NCBI RefSeq assembly: GCF_008365385.1
Contig: NZ_QOVF01000003.1
Span: 124,001-188,000, forward strand
Length of the DNA: 64,000 nucleotides
Reading direction: 5' to 3'
DNA from: Halopseudomonas laoshanensis
GTDB lineage: Bacteria; Pseudomonadota; Gammaproteobacteria; Pseudomonadales; Pseudomonadaceae
Below, piece by piece: positions 19,578-27,392 of this stretch. The notes under the pieces are model-generated. The model saw only the letters and a list, made by a program, of their open reading frames with translations, was not told where the DNA came from and did not search any database. The translations under genes were made by a program, and so were the position numbers. Within the stretch, counting starts at the first letter, position 1. Every line of letters starts with the position of its first letter.

Positions 19578-20774
19578 ATGGACATTCATTACACCCCAGA
19601 AGAACTCGCCTTCCGCGATGAAGTGCGTGAATTCCTGAAAAACGAGCTGCCGGAAGATATCGCTGCCAAGGTAAAAAATGGCAAGAACATGTCCAAGGAA
19701 GATCATCAGCGCTGGCAGAAAATTCTGTCCAAGCGCGGTTGGTACGCTCCCGGCTGGCCGGTAGAGCACGGCGGCACTACATGGGGCCCGGTCGAAAAAC
19801 ACATTTTCGATGAAGAGTCTGCCGCTTTTGGCGCGCCACGCACCATTCCATTCGGTGTGAACATGGTTGCCCCGGTAATCATCAAGTTCGGTACAGAGCA
19901 GCAGAAAGAACATTACCTGCCGCGCATCCTGTCTGGTGAAGACTGGTGGTGCCAGGGCTATTCAGAGCCCGGTGCCGGTTCCGACCTGGCCTCGCTGAAA
20001 ACCCGCGCCGTGCGCGATGGCGACCACTACATCGTCAACGGTCAGAAAACCTGGACCACACTGGGTCAGCACGCCAACTGGATTTTCTGTCTGGTGCGTA
20101 CCGATCCCGAAGCCCAGCAGCAGCGCGGTATTTCCTTCCTGCTGATCGACATGGCTACCCCGGGTATTACCGTGCGTCCGATCATCACCCTGGACGGCGA
20201 CCATGAAGTCAACGAAGTGTTCTTCGACGACGTCAAGGTACCGGTCGAGAACCTGGTAGGCGAAGAGAACAAGGGCTGGACCTGCGCCAAGTACCTGCTG
20301 ACTCACGAGCGTACTGGCCTGGCCGGCATCGGCGCGTCCAAGGCAGCGCTGACGCACCTGAAAAAGGTTGCATCCAAGCAGCAGAAGAATGGCAAGCCGC
20401 TGATCGAAGACACCCTGTTCCGCACCCAGGTAGCTGAAGTTGAAATCCAGCTGATGGCAGCCGAAATGAGCACGCTGCGTATCATCGCCGCGGCCCGTGA
20501 AGGTGGCGTACCCGGTGCCGAGAGCTCGATCCTCAAGGTCAAGGGTACCGAGATCCGTCAGGCGATCACCAACCTGCTGCGCAAGGCCGTTGGCCCTTAC
20601 GCCCTGCCCTTCCTGCCGGAAGAGCTGGAATACGATTTTGATGGCGAGATGTTGAACAGCGAGTCCAGCCCAGCGCTGGCCGGTGATTATTTCAACATGC
20701 GCAAACTGTCGATCTTCGGCGGATCCAACGAGATCCAGAAGAACATCGTCTCTAAAATGATTCTGGAACTGTAG
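19578..20774 (+). CDS. Acyl-CoA dehydrogenase, PimC-like large subunit
   Basis: A 398-residue FAD-dependent acyl-CoA dehydrogenase that introduces the alpha-beta double bond. The N-terminal helical domain begins DIHYTPEELAFRDEVREFL. The substrate/FAD signature GYSEPGAGSDLASLKT is near residues 128-143. The C-terminal FGGSNEIQKNI motif matches the family. The pairing with a second, smaller dehydrogenase gene 10 bases downstream is the arrangement of pimeloyl-CoA dehydrogenase PimC/PimD and of other heteromeric acyl-CoA dehydrogenases. Electrons would pass to EtfAB, encoded just downstream. A dicarboxyl-CoA substrate is a context-based guess. Confidence 0.88.
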   Translation: MDIHYTPEELAFRDEVREFLKNELPEDIAAKVKNGKNMSKEDHQRWQKILSKRGWYAPGWPVEHGGTTWGPVEKHIFDEESAAFGAPRTIPFGVNMVAPVIIKFGTEQQKEHYLPRILSGEDWWCQGYSEPGAGSDLASLKTRAVRDGDHYIVNGQKTWTTLGQHANWIFCLVRTDPEAQQQRGISFLLIDMATPGITVRPIITLDGDHEVNEVFFDDVKVPVENLVGEENKGWTCAKYLLTHERTGLAGIGASKAALTHLKKVASKQQKNGKPLIEDTLFRTQVAEVEIQLMAAEMSTLRIIAAAREGGVPGAESSILKVKGTEIRQAITNLLRKAVGPYALPFLPEELEYDFDGEMLNSESSPALAGDYFNMRKLSIFGGSNEIQKNIVSKMILEL

Positions 20775-20784
20775 GAGATTAGTC

Positions 20785-21918
20785 ATGGACTTTAAACTCA
20801 CAGAAGAGCAACAGATGCTGCAGGAAACTGCGGCCCGTCTGGTACGTGATACCTACACGTTCGACAAGCGTGAAAAGGCCAGCGCCAGCGACACCGGCTT
20901 CAGCCCTGAATTCTGGCAACAGATGGGTGAACTGGGCCTGACCGCGATTCCGTTCCCGGAAGAACTCGGCGGCTTCGGCGGCACTGGCGTGGAAAACATG
21001 CTGATCATGAAGGAACTGGGCCGCGGTATCTGCCTGGAGCCCTACATGGAGTCGGTGATTTTCGCCGGCGGTCTGATCACCCAGCTGGGTTCCGATACTC
21101 AGAAAGACGAGCTGCTGGCCGGTATCGCCAGCGGTGAGCTGCAGGCGGCCGTCGCTCTCGACGAGCCCAACAGCCACTATCAGCTGTCTGAAGTGCAAAC
21201 CACTGCCAAGCAGCAGGGCGACAGCTGGAGCCTGACCGGTCGCAAGGCCGTTGTTATCGGTGGCCACACCGCTGGCAAGATTCTGGTGTCTGCACGTACC
21301 GCAGGTGATCTGCGCGATCAGCAAGGCATCAGCCTGTTTATCGTTGATCCGGCCAGCACTGGCGTCACCCGCCGCAACTACGCGACCGTAGACGGTCGTA
21401 AAGCCTGCGAACTGTTCCTGGACAACGCCCAGGGCGAACTGCTGGGTCAAGCCGGCGAAGCCTTTGACGCCATCAGCTACCAGGCTGGTCGTGCCATGGC
21501 TGCACTGTGCGCTGAAGCCGTCGGCGCGATGGAAGTGGCCTGCGACATCACCCTGGACTACCTGAAGACACGCAAGCAGTTCGGCGTGCCGATCGGCAAG
21601 TTCCAGGCACTGCAGCACCGCATGGTGGATATGCGTACCGAGCTGGAGCAGGCTACTTCGATGGCCATTCTGGCTGCCTGCGTAGCTGATGAAGCCGATA
21701 ACGCTGAACGCACCCGCACCCTGACGGCGGCCAAGTTCATGATCAACCGTTGTGGCCGCAAGGTCGCCGAAGAGGCTATTCAGCTGCACGGCGGCATCGC
21801 GATGACCTGGGAATACTCCCTGGCTCACTACGCCAAGCGCCTGGTCATGATCAGCCACCAGCTGGGTGACGACGACCATCATCTGGAAGCCTACGCCAAT
21901 CAGATGAGCGTTGCCTGA
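20785..21918 (+). CDS. Acyl-CoA dehydrogenase, PimD-like small subunit
   Basis: A 377-residue acyl-CoA dehydrogenase-family protein, the presumed partner of the preceding gene. The start MDFKLTEEQQMLQETAARLV and the C-terminal signature EEAIQLHGGIAMTWEYSLAHY (near 340-360) are intact. In the middle region the usual SEPxAGSD segment is replaced by ALDEPNSHYQLSEV, as in the small subunits of heteromeric dehydrogenases, where only one chain keeps full substrate contacts. This supports a two-subunit enzyme. AGGAG-type spacing precedes the ATG. The gene ends before a strong hairpin. Confidence 0.85.
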   Translation: MDFKLTEEQQMLQETAARLVRDTYTFDKREKASASDTGFSPEFWQQMGELGLTAIPFPEELGGFGGTGVENMLIMKELGRGICLEPYMESVIFAGGLITQLGSDTQKDELLAGIASGELQAAVALDEPNSHYQLSEVQTTAKQQGDSWSLTGRKAVVIGGHTAGKILVSARTAGDLRDQQGISLFIVDPASTGVTRRNYATVDGRKACELFLDNAQGELLGQAGEAFDAISYQAGRAMAALCAEAVGAMEVACDITLDYLKTRKQFGVPIGKFQALQHRMVDMRTELEQATSMAILAACVADEADNAERTRTLTAAKFMINRCGRKVAEEAIQLHGGIAMTWEYSLAHYAKRLVMISHQLGDDDHHLEAYANQMSVA

Positions 21919-21931
21919 TAGCTTCAACTCG

Positions 21932-21961
21932 CGGAATAACGGCAAATTAGCCGTTATTCCG
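21932..21961 (+). terminator. Hairpin terminator after the acyl-CoA dehydrogenase operon
   Basis: CGGAATAACGGC (21932-21943) and GCCGTTATTCCG (21950-21961) form a 12-bp perfect stem around AAATTA, 13 bases after the stop codon. It separates this operon from etfBA. Confidence 0.7.
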
Positions 21962-21980
21962 GCACTTATGCCGTCACATA

Positions 21981-22008
21981 TTGCACATAGGTACTAGATA
22001 GGTACTAT
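21981..22008 (+). promoter_or_regulatory. Candidate sigma-70 promoter of etfBA with tandem 11-bp repeats
   Basis: A -35-like TTGCAC (21981-21986) is followed after 16 bases by a -10-like TACTAT (22003-22008), 85 bases before the etfB ATG. Two direct 11-bp repeats ATAGGTACTA(G/T) fill 21987-21997 and 21998-22008, each with a GTAC core, which could be a regulator site spaced by one helical turn. I do not recognise the regulator. Confidence 0.5.
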
Positions 22009-22093
22009 CGGCCAGGGTTCAGGCTCGGTATCCTATGGCACCCCTTTCGAGCGCCCTTGCGGGCGTCCTACAGACTTTGGAGGACTAGCGTCC

Positions 22094-22843
22094 ATGAAAA
22101 TCCTCGTCGCCGTTAAGCGCGTGGTCGATTACAACGTCAAGGTTCGCGTCAAAGCGGACAATTCCGGTGTCGATCTCGCCAACGTCAAGATGTCCATGAA
22201 CCCCTTCTGCGAAATCGCCGTGGAAGAGGCCGTGCGCCTGAAAGAAAAAGGCGTTGCGACTGAAGTGATCGCCGTTTCCGTCGGCCCCGTAGCCGCCCAG
22301 GAACAACTGCGTACTGCACTGGCTCTGGGTGCTGACCGCGCCATTCTGGTCGAGTCCGCCGATGACTTGAGCTCGCTGGCCATTGCCAAGCTGCTCAAGG
22401 CCGTTGTCGATAAAGAACAGCCCCAGCTAGTCATTCTCGGCAAGCAGGCTATCGATTCCGACAACAACCAGACCGGCCAGATGCTGGCTGCGCTGAGCGG
22501 CTACGGCCAGGGCACCTTCGCCTCTGCTGTGGAAGTCTCCGGCGAGAGCGTCAAGGTCACCCGTGAAATCGACGGCGGCCTGCAGACGGTTGACCTGAAA
22601 CTGCCAGCGATCGTCACCACCGACCTGCGCCTGAACGAGCCGCGCTATGCGTCGCTGCCGAACATCATGAAGGCCAAGAAAAAGCCGATGGAAAACCTCA
22701 AGCCGGAAGATCTCGGCGTGAGCGTCTCTTCTACCGTCAAGACCATCAAGGTCGAAGCGCCGGCTGCCCGCAGCGCGGGTATCAAGGTCAAGAGCGTCGA
22801 CGAGCTGGTCGACAAACTCAAGAACGAAGCCAAGGTGATCTGA
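22094..22843 (+). CDS. etfB: Electron transfer flavoprotein beta subunit
   Basis: EtfB (249 residues) pairs with EtfA to carry electrons from acyl-CoA dehydrogenases to ETF-ubiquinone oxidoreductase. The start [19 protein letters not shown] and the AMP-binding fold segments ([18 protein letters not shown] and [18 protein letters not shown]) are typical. A TTGGAGG Shine-Dalgarno precedes the ATG. The etfA ATG follows one base after its stop, so the pair is coupled. Pseudomonads usually have one housekeeping etfBA; its position next to the PimC/D-like genes fits its role as their electron acceptor. Confidence 0.96.
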   Translation: MKILVAVKRVVDYNVKVRVKADNSGVDLANVKMSMNPFCEIAVEEAVRLKEKGVATEVIAVSVGPVAAQEQLRTALALGADRAILVESADDLSSLAIAKLLKAVVDKEQPQLVILGKQAIDSDNNQTGQMLAALSGYGQGTFASAVEVSGESVKVTREIDGGLQTVDLKLPAIVTTDLRLNEPRYASLPNIMKAKKKPMENLKPEDLGVSVSSTVKTIKVEAPAARSAGIKVKSVDELVDKLKNEAKVI

Positions 22844-22844
22844 G

Positions 22845-23774
22845 ATGACGATTCTAGTTATTGCTGAACACAACAACGCCGAACTGAATGCCGCGACGCT
22901 GAACACCCTGGCTGCTGCCAAAGCGATCGGTGGTGATATCGACGTACTGGTCGCTGGCGAAGGCTGCTCTGCAGTCGCTGATCAAGTGGCCAAGGCCGAA
23001 GGCGTAACCAAGGTGCTGCTGGCGGATAACGCTGCCTACGGCCACCAGTTGCCGGAAAACCTGGCACTGCTGATTGCTGAAGTTGGCAAGAGCCACAGCC
23101 ACATCCTCTGTGCTGCCAGCACCAACGGCAAGAACTACGGCCCGCGCGTCGCTGCACTACTGGACGTGGATCAGATCTCCGAGATCATTGCGGTCGATAG
23201 CGCTGATACCTTCAAGCGTCCGATCTATGCCGGTAACGCGATTGCCACCGTGCAGTCCAGCGCTGCGGTCAAGGTCATCACTGTACGCGCCACCGGCTTT
23301 GACGCCGTTGCAGCCGAAGGCGGCAGCGCCAGCGTCGAGGCGGTTTCCAGCGTCCAGGACGCCGGTGTATCGAGCTTTGTTGGCGAAGAGCTGGCCAAGT
23401 CCGACCGTCCTGAACTGGCCGGTGCCAAGATCGTGATCTCCGGCGGCCGTGGCATGCAGAACGGTGACAACTTTAAGCACCTGTACTCGCTGGCCGACAA
23501 GCTTGGCGCGGCTGTAGGCGCTTCGCGTGCCGCGGTTGACGCAGGCTTTGTGCCCAACGACATGCAGGTCGGTCAGACCGGCAAGATCGTTGCGCCGAAC
23601 CTGTATATCGCTGTCGGCATTTCCGGTGCGATTCAGCACTTGGCCGGTATGAAAGACTCCAAAGTGATCGTCGCGATCAACAAGGACGAAGAAGCGCCGA
23701 TCTTCTCGGTAGCCGATTACGGTCTGGTTGCGGATCTGTTTGAAGCGATTCCGGAGTTGGAAAGCAAGGTGTAA
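22845..23774 (+). CDS. etfA: Electron transfer flavoprotein alpha subunit
   Basis: EtfA (309 residues) holds the FAD of the heterodimer. The C-terminal FAD domain shows [13 protein letters not shown] near residue 200 and [20 protein letters not shown] near 226-245. The PROSITE-type ETF-alpha region follows near 260-295 ([17 protein letters not shown]). Length is normal. It is followed by a strong intrinsic terminator, which closes the etfBA unit before the transporter genes. Confidence 0.96.
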   Translation: MTILVIAEHNNAELNAATLNTLAAAKAIGGDIDVLVAGEGCSAVADQVAKAEGVTKVLLADNAAYGHQLPENLALLIAEVGKSHSHILCAASTNGKNYGPRVAALLDVDQISEIIAVDSADTFKRPIYAGNAIATVQSSAAVKVITVRATGFDAVAAEGGSASVEAVSSVQDAGVSSFVGEELAKSDRPELAGAKIVISGGRGMQNGDNFKHLYSLADKLGAAVGASRAAVDAGFVPNDMQVGQTGKIVAPNLYIAVGISGAIQHLAGMKDSKVIVAINKDEEAPIFSVADYGLVADLFEAIPELESKV

Positions 23775-23801
23775 TAGCCGCTTTACGCTAAACGCCTTAG
23801 G

Positions 23802-23833
23802 AAAACCCCGGTTCGCGAGAGCCGGGGTTTTTT
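23802..23833 (+). terminator. Intrinsic terminator of etfBA
   Basis: AAAACCCCGG pairs with CCGGGGTTTT around a 10-base loop and runs into six T residues (23828-23833), 28 bases after the etfA stop. This is a textbook rho-independent terminator. Confidence 0.9.
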
Positions 23834-23871
23834 ATTGGGCTTTTGGGAAGTCAAAGTCACAGTCAAAATGG

Positions 23872-23891
23872 ATTCCCGCCTGCGCGGGAAT
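23872..23891. repeat. Short dRS3-like extragenic inverted repeat
   Basis: ATTCCCGC-CTGC-GCGGGAAT, followed by GACG, is an 8-bp perfect stem in the 377-base gap between etfA and the TAXI gene. This motif type is dispersed in many proteobacterial genomes. The rest of the gap holds the etfA terminator, an AT-rich stretch (about 23935-24085), and the transporter promoter and operators; I see no gene in it. Confidence 0.55.
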
Positions 23892-24056
23892 GACGAGGTA
23901 TTGCGGCGTGACGGAGTCTGTATTTACCGCAACTGTGTAAAAGTGCGCTTCGCAATACTGTACATCCAGAAGCCCTGAATGCCGTTATACGCAACAATCT
24001 GTATCATTTATTGTCATTTTATGCCGCCATATTAACCTTTCATTACCTCAAGTCTT

Positions 24057-24084
24057 TTGCAATGTGTCTCACGCAAAGTAAAAT
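24057..24084 (+). promoter_or_regulatory. Candidate sigma-70 promoter of the TAXI-TRAP genes
   Basis: TTGCAA (24057-24062) and TAAAAT (24079-24084) are separated by 16 bases. Transcription would start near 24091, directly over the first operator-like site. Confidence 0.45.
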
Positions 24085-24088
24085 GCCA

Positions 24089-24103
24089 TTCTGATTAGCG
24101 AAA
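24089..24103. promoter_or_regulatory. Putative IclR-type operator, distal site before TAXI gene
   Basis: The site reads TTCTGA-TTA-GCGAAA, a degenerate copy of TTCCGC-N3-GCGGAA, 31 bases centre to centre from the perfect copy at 24120. Confidence 0.4.
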
Positions 24104-24119
24104 CATAAATACAATAATG

Positions 24120-24134
24120 TTCCGCACAGCGGAA
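24120..24134. promoter_or_regulatory. Putative IclR-type operator, proximal site before TAXI gene
   Basis: The site reads TTCCGC-ACA-GCGGAA, with both halves perfect, 17 bases before the TAXI start codon. It would lie in the 5' untranslated region of the transporter mRNA, a position suited to repression. Confidence 0.65.
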
Positions 24135-24151
24135 TATAAAAGGCGTCTTCT

Positions 24152-25318
24152 ATGCGAATTTCTCTTTCCAGGCTCGCCACCACACTGGCATTAGCGTTTA
24201 CCCTGCCAATAGCAGCCGTTGCCGAATCTGCTCTACCCCGCGTCATGGTCTGGACCGCTTATGGTACCGGCGCTGCCGGGTACGCCCAGGCTGCAGCGTT
24301 GGGCGGGCTGCTGAAGTTTGAGGAGAATAGCAATATTCGTATCCTCCCCGGCCGCAATGACGTGTCTCGAATGATCCCCCTTAAAACCGGCCGCGCCGGC
24401 TACTGCCTGTGCGGTATCGCCAGCTACTTTGGCCAGGAGGGAATATTCCTGTTCAACAAGCCGGACTGGGGTCCGCAGCCAATTCGTATGGTCCTGGCAT
24501 CACAGGGCACTCAGAGCTTTGGCCTGGCCGCCGCCGCCGATACCGGCCTGAAGCATCCAAGCGAATTGAAGGGCCAGCGCATCATCTTTATCCGCGGCGC
24601 CGACTCCATCAACATGATCACCAGCGCGGTACTGGCCTATGGCGGACTCACCTGGGACGATGTGCGCCGGGTCGATGCCTCCGGCACCAATGAAGCCATT
24701 GAAGCGCTGATCAACGGCCATGCCGACATCATGCCCATGTCTACTCGCACCCCCTTGATGGAGCGTATCGCCGCCAGCCCGCGCGGGATCAGCTGGCTGG
24801 GCATGCCCAACGAAACACCGGAAGAGAAAGCTGCCTGGGCACGTGCAAAACAGATTATTCCTTATTACCTGCCACAGTTCGAAACACGTGGCGCCGGTGT
24901 TTCGGAAGAAACCCCCTGGCACGGTGGTGGGTACGCTCTGCCAATTCTGGTGACCAATGCCGATCGTGATACTGACGAGATCTATGCGTTGACGCGCTTT
25001 GTCGATGAGCATTACGACGAATTCAAGAATCTGGCGCCTGGCGCTGAAGGCTGGGAGTTGAGTCGTCAGGTGTTTGACTGGGTGATGCCCTACCACGAGG
25101 GGGCTATCCGCTATTTCCGTGAAGCGGGTGTCTGGACCGAGGCGCATGAAGCGCATAACCACAATCTGCTACAGCGCCAGCAACTCATGCTTGATGCCTG
25201 GGAAGAGCAGCTAGCTGCCTCGGCTGACCTGCCGCTACCCGAGTTTCAACGCAGCTGGATGGAGCGCCGCAGCCAGGTGCTGACCGCTGCCGGATTCGAT
25301 CCGGGTTTCCAGCGCTGA
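24152..25318 (+). CDS. TAXI-family TRAP transporter solute-binding protein
   Basis: A 388-residue periplasmic protein with a signal peptide (residues 1-24, cut likely after AVA). The mature part begins with a TAXI-like segment, VMVWTAYGTGAAGYAQAAAL, and continues with two-lobed binding-protein features such as HPSELKGQRIIFIRGADSI and ALINGHADIMPMS. The C-terminal tail (about 320-388) is long and charged. It captures the substrate for the membrane subunit encoded next. A perfect palindromic operator precedes it. Known TAXI substrates include glutamate and 2-oxoglutarate; here a dicarboxylic acid is inferred from the adjacent beta-oxidation genes, not shown. Confidence 0.85.
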   Translation: MRISLSRLATTLALAFTLPIAAVAESALPRVMVWTAYGTGAAGYAQAAALGGLLKFEENSNIRILPGRNDVSRMIPLKTGRAGYCLCGIASYFGQEGIFLFNKPDWGPQPIRMVLASQGTQSFGLAAAADTGLKHPSELKGQRIIFIRGADSINMITSAVLAYGGLTWDDVRRVDASGTNEAIEALINGHADIMPMSTRTPLMERIAASPRGISWLGMPNETPEEKAAWARAKQIIPYYLPQFETRGAGVSEETPWHGGGYALPILVTNADRDTDEIYALTRFVDEHYDEFKNLAPGAEGWELSRQVFDWVMPYHEGAIRYFREAGVWTEAHEAHNHNLLQRQQLMLDAWEEQLAASADLPLPEFQRSWMERRSQVLTAAGFDPGFQR

Positions 25319-25346
25319 GCGTTAACCACACCCGAATGATTTGACT

Positions 25347-25366
25347 GCCAGCCGGCTTTTGCTGGC
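25347..25366 (+). terminator. Intercistronic hairpin between binding protein and permease genes
   Basis: GCCAGC and GCTGGC pair around an 8-base loop in the 75-base gap. Hairpins here often keep binding-protein mRNA more abundant than permease mRNA; that role is inferred. Confidence 0.4.
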
Positions 25367-25393
25367 TCGACCACGTATGACCATGAGGCTGAT

Positions 25394-27337
25394 ATGTCAG
25401 AAGAACAACAAGACCTGCGCAACCCGCTGACGGGCAAGATACTAGCCATTGGCGCGCTGCTGACCGCAACCCTGGCTATCTACCAGATCTTCAATCTGGG
25501 TACCTACACCGGCTTCACCATGCTCACCAGCCAATATATCTATGCGCTGCTGGCGATGATGCTGCCTACGGTATTTATCGCCATCCCATTAGCCCGCGGC
25601 CGCCGAATCGAGCCAACGCCCTGGTATGACTGGCTTCTGGCAGTGGCCAGCTCGCTGTGCTGCATATTCTTTATCATCAACTCCAACGAAGCGGTCGATG
25701 AAGGCTGGGAATACGCCGCGCCGCAGAATGTGGTCTACATCAGCTTGCTGACCTGGGCCCTGGCGCTGGAAGCCACGCGTCGCTGCGGCGGCTGGCCAAT
25801 CTTTATCGTGGTATTTCTCGCGTCGCTATTCCCGCTATTCGCCGGCTACCTGCCGGACAGCTTTGCCGGTATTTCCACCCCTATCGATCTGGCCGCGATC
25901 TATCACACCAACAGTGACGAGAGCCTGCTGGGCATTCCTTCTCAGGCCTTCGCCAACCTGGTGATCGGCTTTCTGTTGTTCGGCATCGCACTGCAGCGCA
26001 CCGGCGGCGGCAAGTTCTTTATCGACCTGGCGTTCGCATTGCTGGGCAAGGTCCGCGGCGGGCCGGCCAAGGTTTCGATCTTTTCCAGCGGCCTGATGGG
26101 CTCAATGTCCGGCAGTGTAGTGACCAACGTATTGACCACCGGCCCGCTGTCTATTCCGGCGATGCGCAAGGTCGGCTTCAGCAAGACCTACGCCGCTGGC
26201 GTGGAAACCTGCGCCTCGACCGGGGGCGTGTTGATGCCGCCGGTAATGGGCGCGACGGCCTTCGTCATGGCGACCTTTCTCGATATTCCCTATGGCGATA
26301 TCGCCCTGGCCGCGGCCATACCATCGGCCCTGTATTTCTTTGGTTTGTTTACCCAGATCGATTTCTACGCAGCCCGCAATCGTCTGGCCGGATTGCCAGC
26401 GATTGACTTGCCGAAGATCAAACAGACCATGATCGAAGGCTGGCACTACATTTTCGTTTTCGCTTTTCTGATCTGGATGTTGCTATTCATGAAGCAGGAA
26501 GCGATTGCGCCGTTCTATGCGACCGCTCTGCTGCTGGTGATCAACCAGCTGCGCAAGCACAGCCGCTGGAAATGGCAGGATTTCAAGGACTTTGCCGAAT
26601 CCTGCGGGGCGCTGTTCGCCGAACTGACCGGCCTGATGGCCGGGGTGGGCCTGATCATGGGTGCGCTGGCGGTTTCCGGCATGTCTGGAACCATTGCCAA
26701 CGACCTGCTGTTTATCGCTGGTGGTGACATGCTGGTGCTGCTGATCATGGGCGCCTTGACCAGCTTTATTCTCGGCATCGGCATGCCGGTGACCGCCGCC
26801 TATATCTTCCTCGCCATTGCCCTGGCTCCGGCCTTGATCAATGGCGGGATGAACCCGATGGCTGTGCACATGTTCATCCTCTACTGGGGCATGCTCAGCT
26901 TTATCACACCGCCAGTGGCCATCGGTGCCTTTGCCGCTGCTTCGGTAGCGGGGTCCAGCCCGATGCGGACCAGTCTGGTTTCCATGCAAATGGGCAGCAT
27001 CATCTACTTCATCCCCTTCTTCTTCGTGCTGGAGCCAGCCCTGTTGCTGCAAGGCACTGCGACAGAAATCATCATCGCCATTGCCTGCGCTGTGGGCGGT
27101 ATCGTGCTGATCTCGGGGGGCTTGCAGGGTTACCTGCCGAAACTCGGCGATCTTACCGAGCGCGGACTGTTGCACTGGCCATTGCGCCTGGGGTTGATCG
27201 TTGGCGGGCTGTTCCTGGCGATGCCCCACAACCCCTATATTCTGATCAGTGAGCAGACCCTGTTTATCCTCTCCTTTGGGCTGATCGCGCTGACTCTTGC
27301 CCTGGGCCTTGTGCATAGGCGTTGGGCGCCGGCTTGA
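25394..27337 (+). CDS. TRAP transporter fused permease subunit (DctQ-DctM type)
   Basis: A 647-residue inner-membrane protein, the length typical of TAXI-associated fused permeases that join the small and large TRAP subunits. The first four segments (about residues 12-165) correspond to the small subunit. The DctM-like part follows, with SIFSSGLMGSMSGSVVTNVL near 220-240 and GVETCASTGGVLMPPVMGA near 268-286, and late segments GIGMPVTAAYIFLAIALAPA and ITPPVAIGAFAAASVAG. It drives substrate uptake using an ion gradient, probably sodium. GAGG sits 8 bases before the ATG. It is the partner of the TAXI protein just upstream. Confidence 0.93.
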   Translation: MSEEQQDLRNPLTGKILAIGALLTATLAIYQIFNLGTYTGFTMLTSQYIYALLAMMLPTVFIAIPLARGRRIEPTPWYDWLLAVASSLCCIFFIINSNEAVDEGWEYAAPQNVVYISLLTWALALEATRRCGGWPIFIVVFLASLFPLFAGYLPDSFAGISTPIDLAAIYHTNSDESLLGIPSQAFANLVIGFLLFGIALQRTGGGKFFIDLAFALLGKVRGGPAKVSIFSSGLMGSMSGSVVTNVLTTGPLSIPAMRKVGFSKTYAAGVETCASTGGVLMPPVMGATAFVMATFLDIPYGDIALAAAIPSALYFFGLFTQIDFYAARNRLAGLPAIDLPKIKQTMIEGWHYIFVFAFLIWMLLFMKQEAIAPFYATALLLVINQLRKHSRWKWQDFKDFAESCGALFAELTGLMAGVGLIMGALAVSGMSGTIANDLLFIAGGDMLVLLIMGALTSFILGIGMPVTAAYIFLAIALAPALINGGMNPMAVHMFILYWGMLSFITPPVAIGAFAAASVAGSSPMRTSLVSMQMGSIIYFIPFFFVLEPALLLQGTATEIIIAIACAVGGIVLISGGLQGYLPKLGDLTERGLLHWPLRLGLIVGGLFLAMPHNPYILISEQTLFILSFGLIALTLALGLVHRRWAPA

Positions 27338-27392
27338 GGAGCTGGCCGGGCATCAATTGTCCGACAGCTTCCAGGTCAGCACGGATCGCTAG

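Noticed and set aside
23728-23940. 70-codon frame overlapping the end of etfA
   Set aside because: It reads through the etfA terminator and the extragenic repeat, so it is not a gene.
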